Shown here in pieces: positions 39,943-40,854 of a stretch of 40,854 bases of DNA. The stretch's first letter is position 1. Each line of letters opens with the position of its first letter. This stretch comes from Streptomyces sporangiiformans. Its GTDB lineage: Bacteria; Actinomycetota; Actinomycetes; Streptomycetales; Streptomycetaceae. The DNA is taken from assembly GCF_005768555.2 (NCBI RefSeq), contig NZ_VCHX02000337.1, forward strand, positions 1 to 40,854. The letters run 5' to 3'. A program made the translations under genes and the position numbers. The notes under the pieces are model-generated. The model had not been told where the DNA came from. It made no database searches and saw only the letters and a program-made list of their open reading frames with translations.

Positions 39943-40854
39943 CGGGCCCTCGCCCCCGTCTCCACGGCACGCGTCCCCGCCGCCCGGTCGGCCTCGGTCA
40001 ACAGCCACCAGGGCAGCTCACGGATGACGGGCTTGTCGGACACCTGCTCCTGGCTCCACTTGGGAGGCGGCACATTGGTCGTACGGGACCGGACCTGGAC
40101 CTGTTGGACGACCGCGCCACGGCCGCCCGCCTGCTCCCGGTCGAGGCGCAGCACCACGATGCGGCGCAGATAGCGCTCGGAGAGGGCGCCGCGCAGGCCG
40201 GCCGGACGGTTCTCGCTGTCGTGCGTGGCCACGTAGAAGTCCCAGGCCCTGCGCAGTTCGTTCTGCTGGGTGTGGCTGGGCAGCAGATTGCCGTCGATGG
40301 CCGCGCCGTCCAGGGCGGAGAGGTCGTACCAGCGGGTCGTCCTGATGCCGCCGTCCGTGGCTCGCACCTCGGCGCGGACCTGGACCGCGATGTTCTGCTG
40401 CAGCGGGTTGGGCGCGAAGAGCTTCCAGTTCTGCTCGAACTCGGGGTAGACCCACTCGTCGATCGCCTGCCCGTGCTGCTTGGTGACCGTGTTCGAGGGC
40501 GCGACGTGCAGGAACGCCGTGCCGAGGTGCACACAGGCGGCGACCGCGACGACCGCGAAGGCGAGAGCGGCGACGATTTGGTAGCGGGGAGAAAGGGCCG
40601 CTATGCCGGTCGGAGAAGGCGGAGGCGGAGGCAGGAGCGGGGGCGCGGGGGTGTCCGGCGGCGGGGTAGCGGGATCTGGGGGAGTCGGAGCCGCATGGGT
40701 TGCGGGAGCCGGAGCCGCGGGATCTGCGGGAGCCGCAGATGCCGCGGAGGCCGCAGGAGCTGCGCGGTTGTTCGGCGCGGGCCCGGCGGGAACCGCGCGG
40801 TCGTCGGGCGGGGAGTCGGCGGGGCCCGCGTTGTCCGGCGCGGGCGCGGGCGCG
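39939..40854 (-). CDS. DUF5819 family protein, 5' end outside the window
   Basis: The frame is open through the right edge (305 codons visible). The N-terminal visible part (about 75 residues) is low-complexity Ala/Pro-rich (APAPADPAAP-like). One membrane helix follows (IVAALAFAVVAVAACVHLGTAFLHV), then the DUF5819 globular part (FEQNWKLFAPNPLQQNIAVQVRAEV, WYDLSALDGAA). A GTG at 40532 lies in the middle of the membrane helix and is not the start. DUF5819 and HTTM genes are adjacent here and translationally coupled, suggesting one membrane complex. Function unknown. Confidence 0.85.
   Translation of the reverse strand, partial: APAPAPDNAGPADSPPDDRAVPAGPAPNNRAAPAASAASAAPADPAAPAPATHAAPTPPDPATPPPDTPAPPLLPPPPPSPTGIAALSPRYQIVAALAFAVVAVAACVHLGTAFLHVAPSNTVTKQHGQAIDEWVYPEFEQNWKLFAPNPLQQNIAVQVRAEVRATDGGIRTTRWYDLSALDGAAIDGNLLPSHTQQNELRRAWDFYVATHDSENRPAGLRGALSERYLRRIVVLRLDREQAGGRGAVVQQVQVRSRTTNVPPPKWSQEQVSDKPVIRELPWWLLTEADRAAGTRAVETGARAR

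Noticed and set aside
40530..40532. GTG as start of the DUF5819 gene
   Set aside because: It lies inside the predicted membrane helix; the frame continues with hydrophobic and then Pro/Ala-rich residues to the window edge, so the true start is outside.

Overview
The window is chromosomal DNA from a high-GC actinomycete, almost certainly a Streptomyces. The genes have near-saturated G/C third codon positions and frequent GTG starts. Families typical of the group are present: a mycothiol-dependent isomerase-type protein, Bpa, PASTA kinases, SseB and two branched-chain 2-oxoacid dehydrogenase (BKDH) clusters. The block at 1700-2030 also contains G-rich intergenic repeats of a kind common in streptomycetes. 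A perfect 14-bp parS site (27035-27048) and the familiar gene order (from memory, like the SCO38xx region of S. coelicolor; not checked) point to the origin-proximal core of the chromosome. I see no tRNA, rRNA, CRISPR array, riboswitch, transposase or integrase.

Layout. 1-2212: pirin, SseB, then a 530-bp repeat-rich spacer. 2213-8372: a FadE5-type acyl-CoA dehydrogenase, M18 aminopeptidase, two small proteins (DUF6458, LURP-one), a nitrilase-family hydrolase and an MDMPI-type protein. 8435-11540: an MFS-GntR operon and a secreted DD-carboxypeptidase. 11613-14566: an accessory-looking block with an XRE regulator, a divergent efflux MFS gene and a phage-type Bro-N antirepressor gene. 14679-18278: first BKDH operon (bkdABC). 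18732-24791: a phosphotransferase, two divergent Ser/Thr kinases, the proteasome activator Bpa and a small membrane-anchored secreted protein. 24850-29402: quinone oxidoreductase, a K+ channel with parS at its start, and a moeA-mobA pair. 29428-33771: second BKDH operon (bkdFGH) with divergent bkdR. 33838-37818: a TetR regulator and a long 3-hydroxyacyl-CoA dehydrogenase, divergent from a PaaN-type aldehyde dehydrogenase. 37835-40854: translationally coupled DUF5819, HTTM and SpoU methyltransferase genes; the DUF5819 gene runs off the right edge.

The main theme is acyl-CoA and branched-chain amino-acid catabolism. Two E1alpha/E1beta/E2 sets feed branched acyl-CoA starters to fatty acids and polyketides, next to FadE, PaaH-like and PaaN-like enzymes. 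The most interesting regulatory signals are small dyads. One is an ACCGAYYGTTCGGT-type palindrome (observed: ACCGATTGTTCGGT and ACCGATCGTTCGGT) present both in the bkdF/bkdR intergenic region and between the -35 and -10 of the paaN promoter. Another is a pair of related palindromes (TYGGATWTCCRA) upstream of bkdA. A third is a doubled TAC(C/T)N4GGTA upstream of fadE. The last is a perfect 12-bp-arm inverted repeat inside the Bro-N gene. All functional roles for these dyads are inference.
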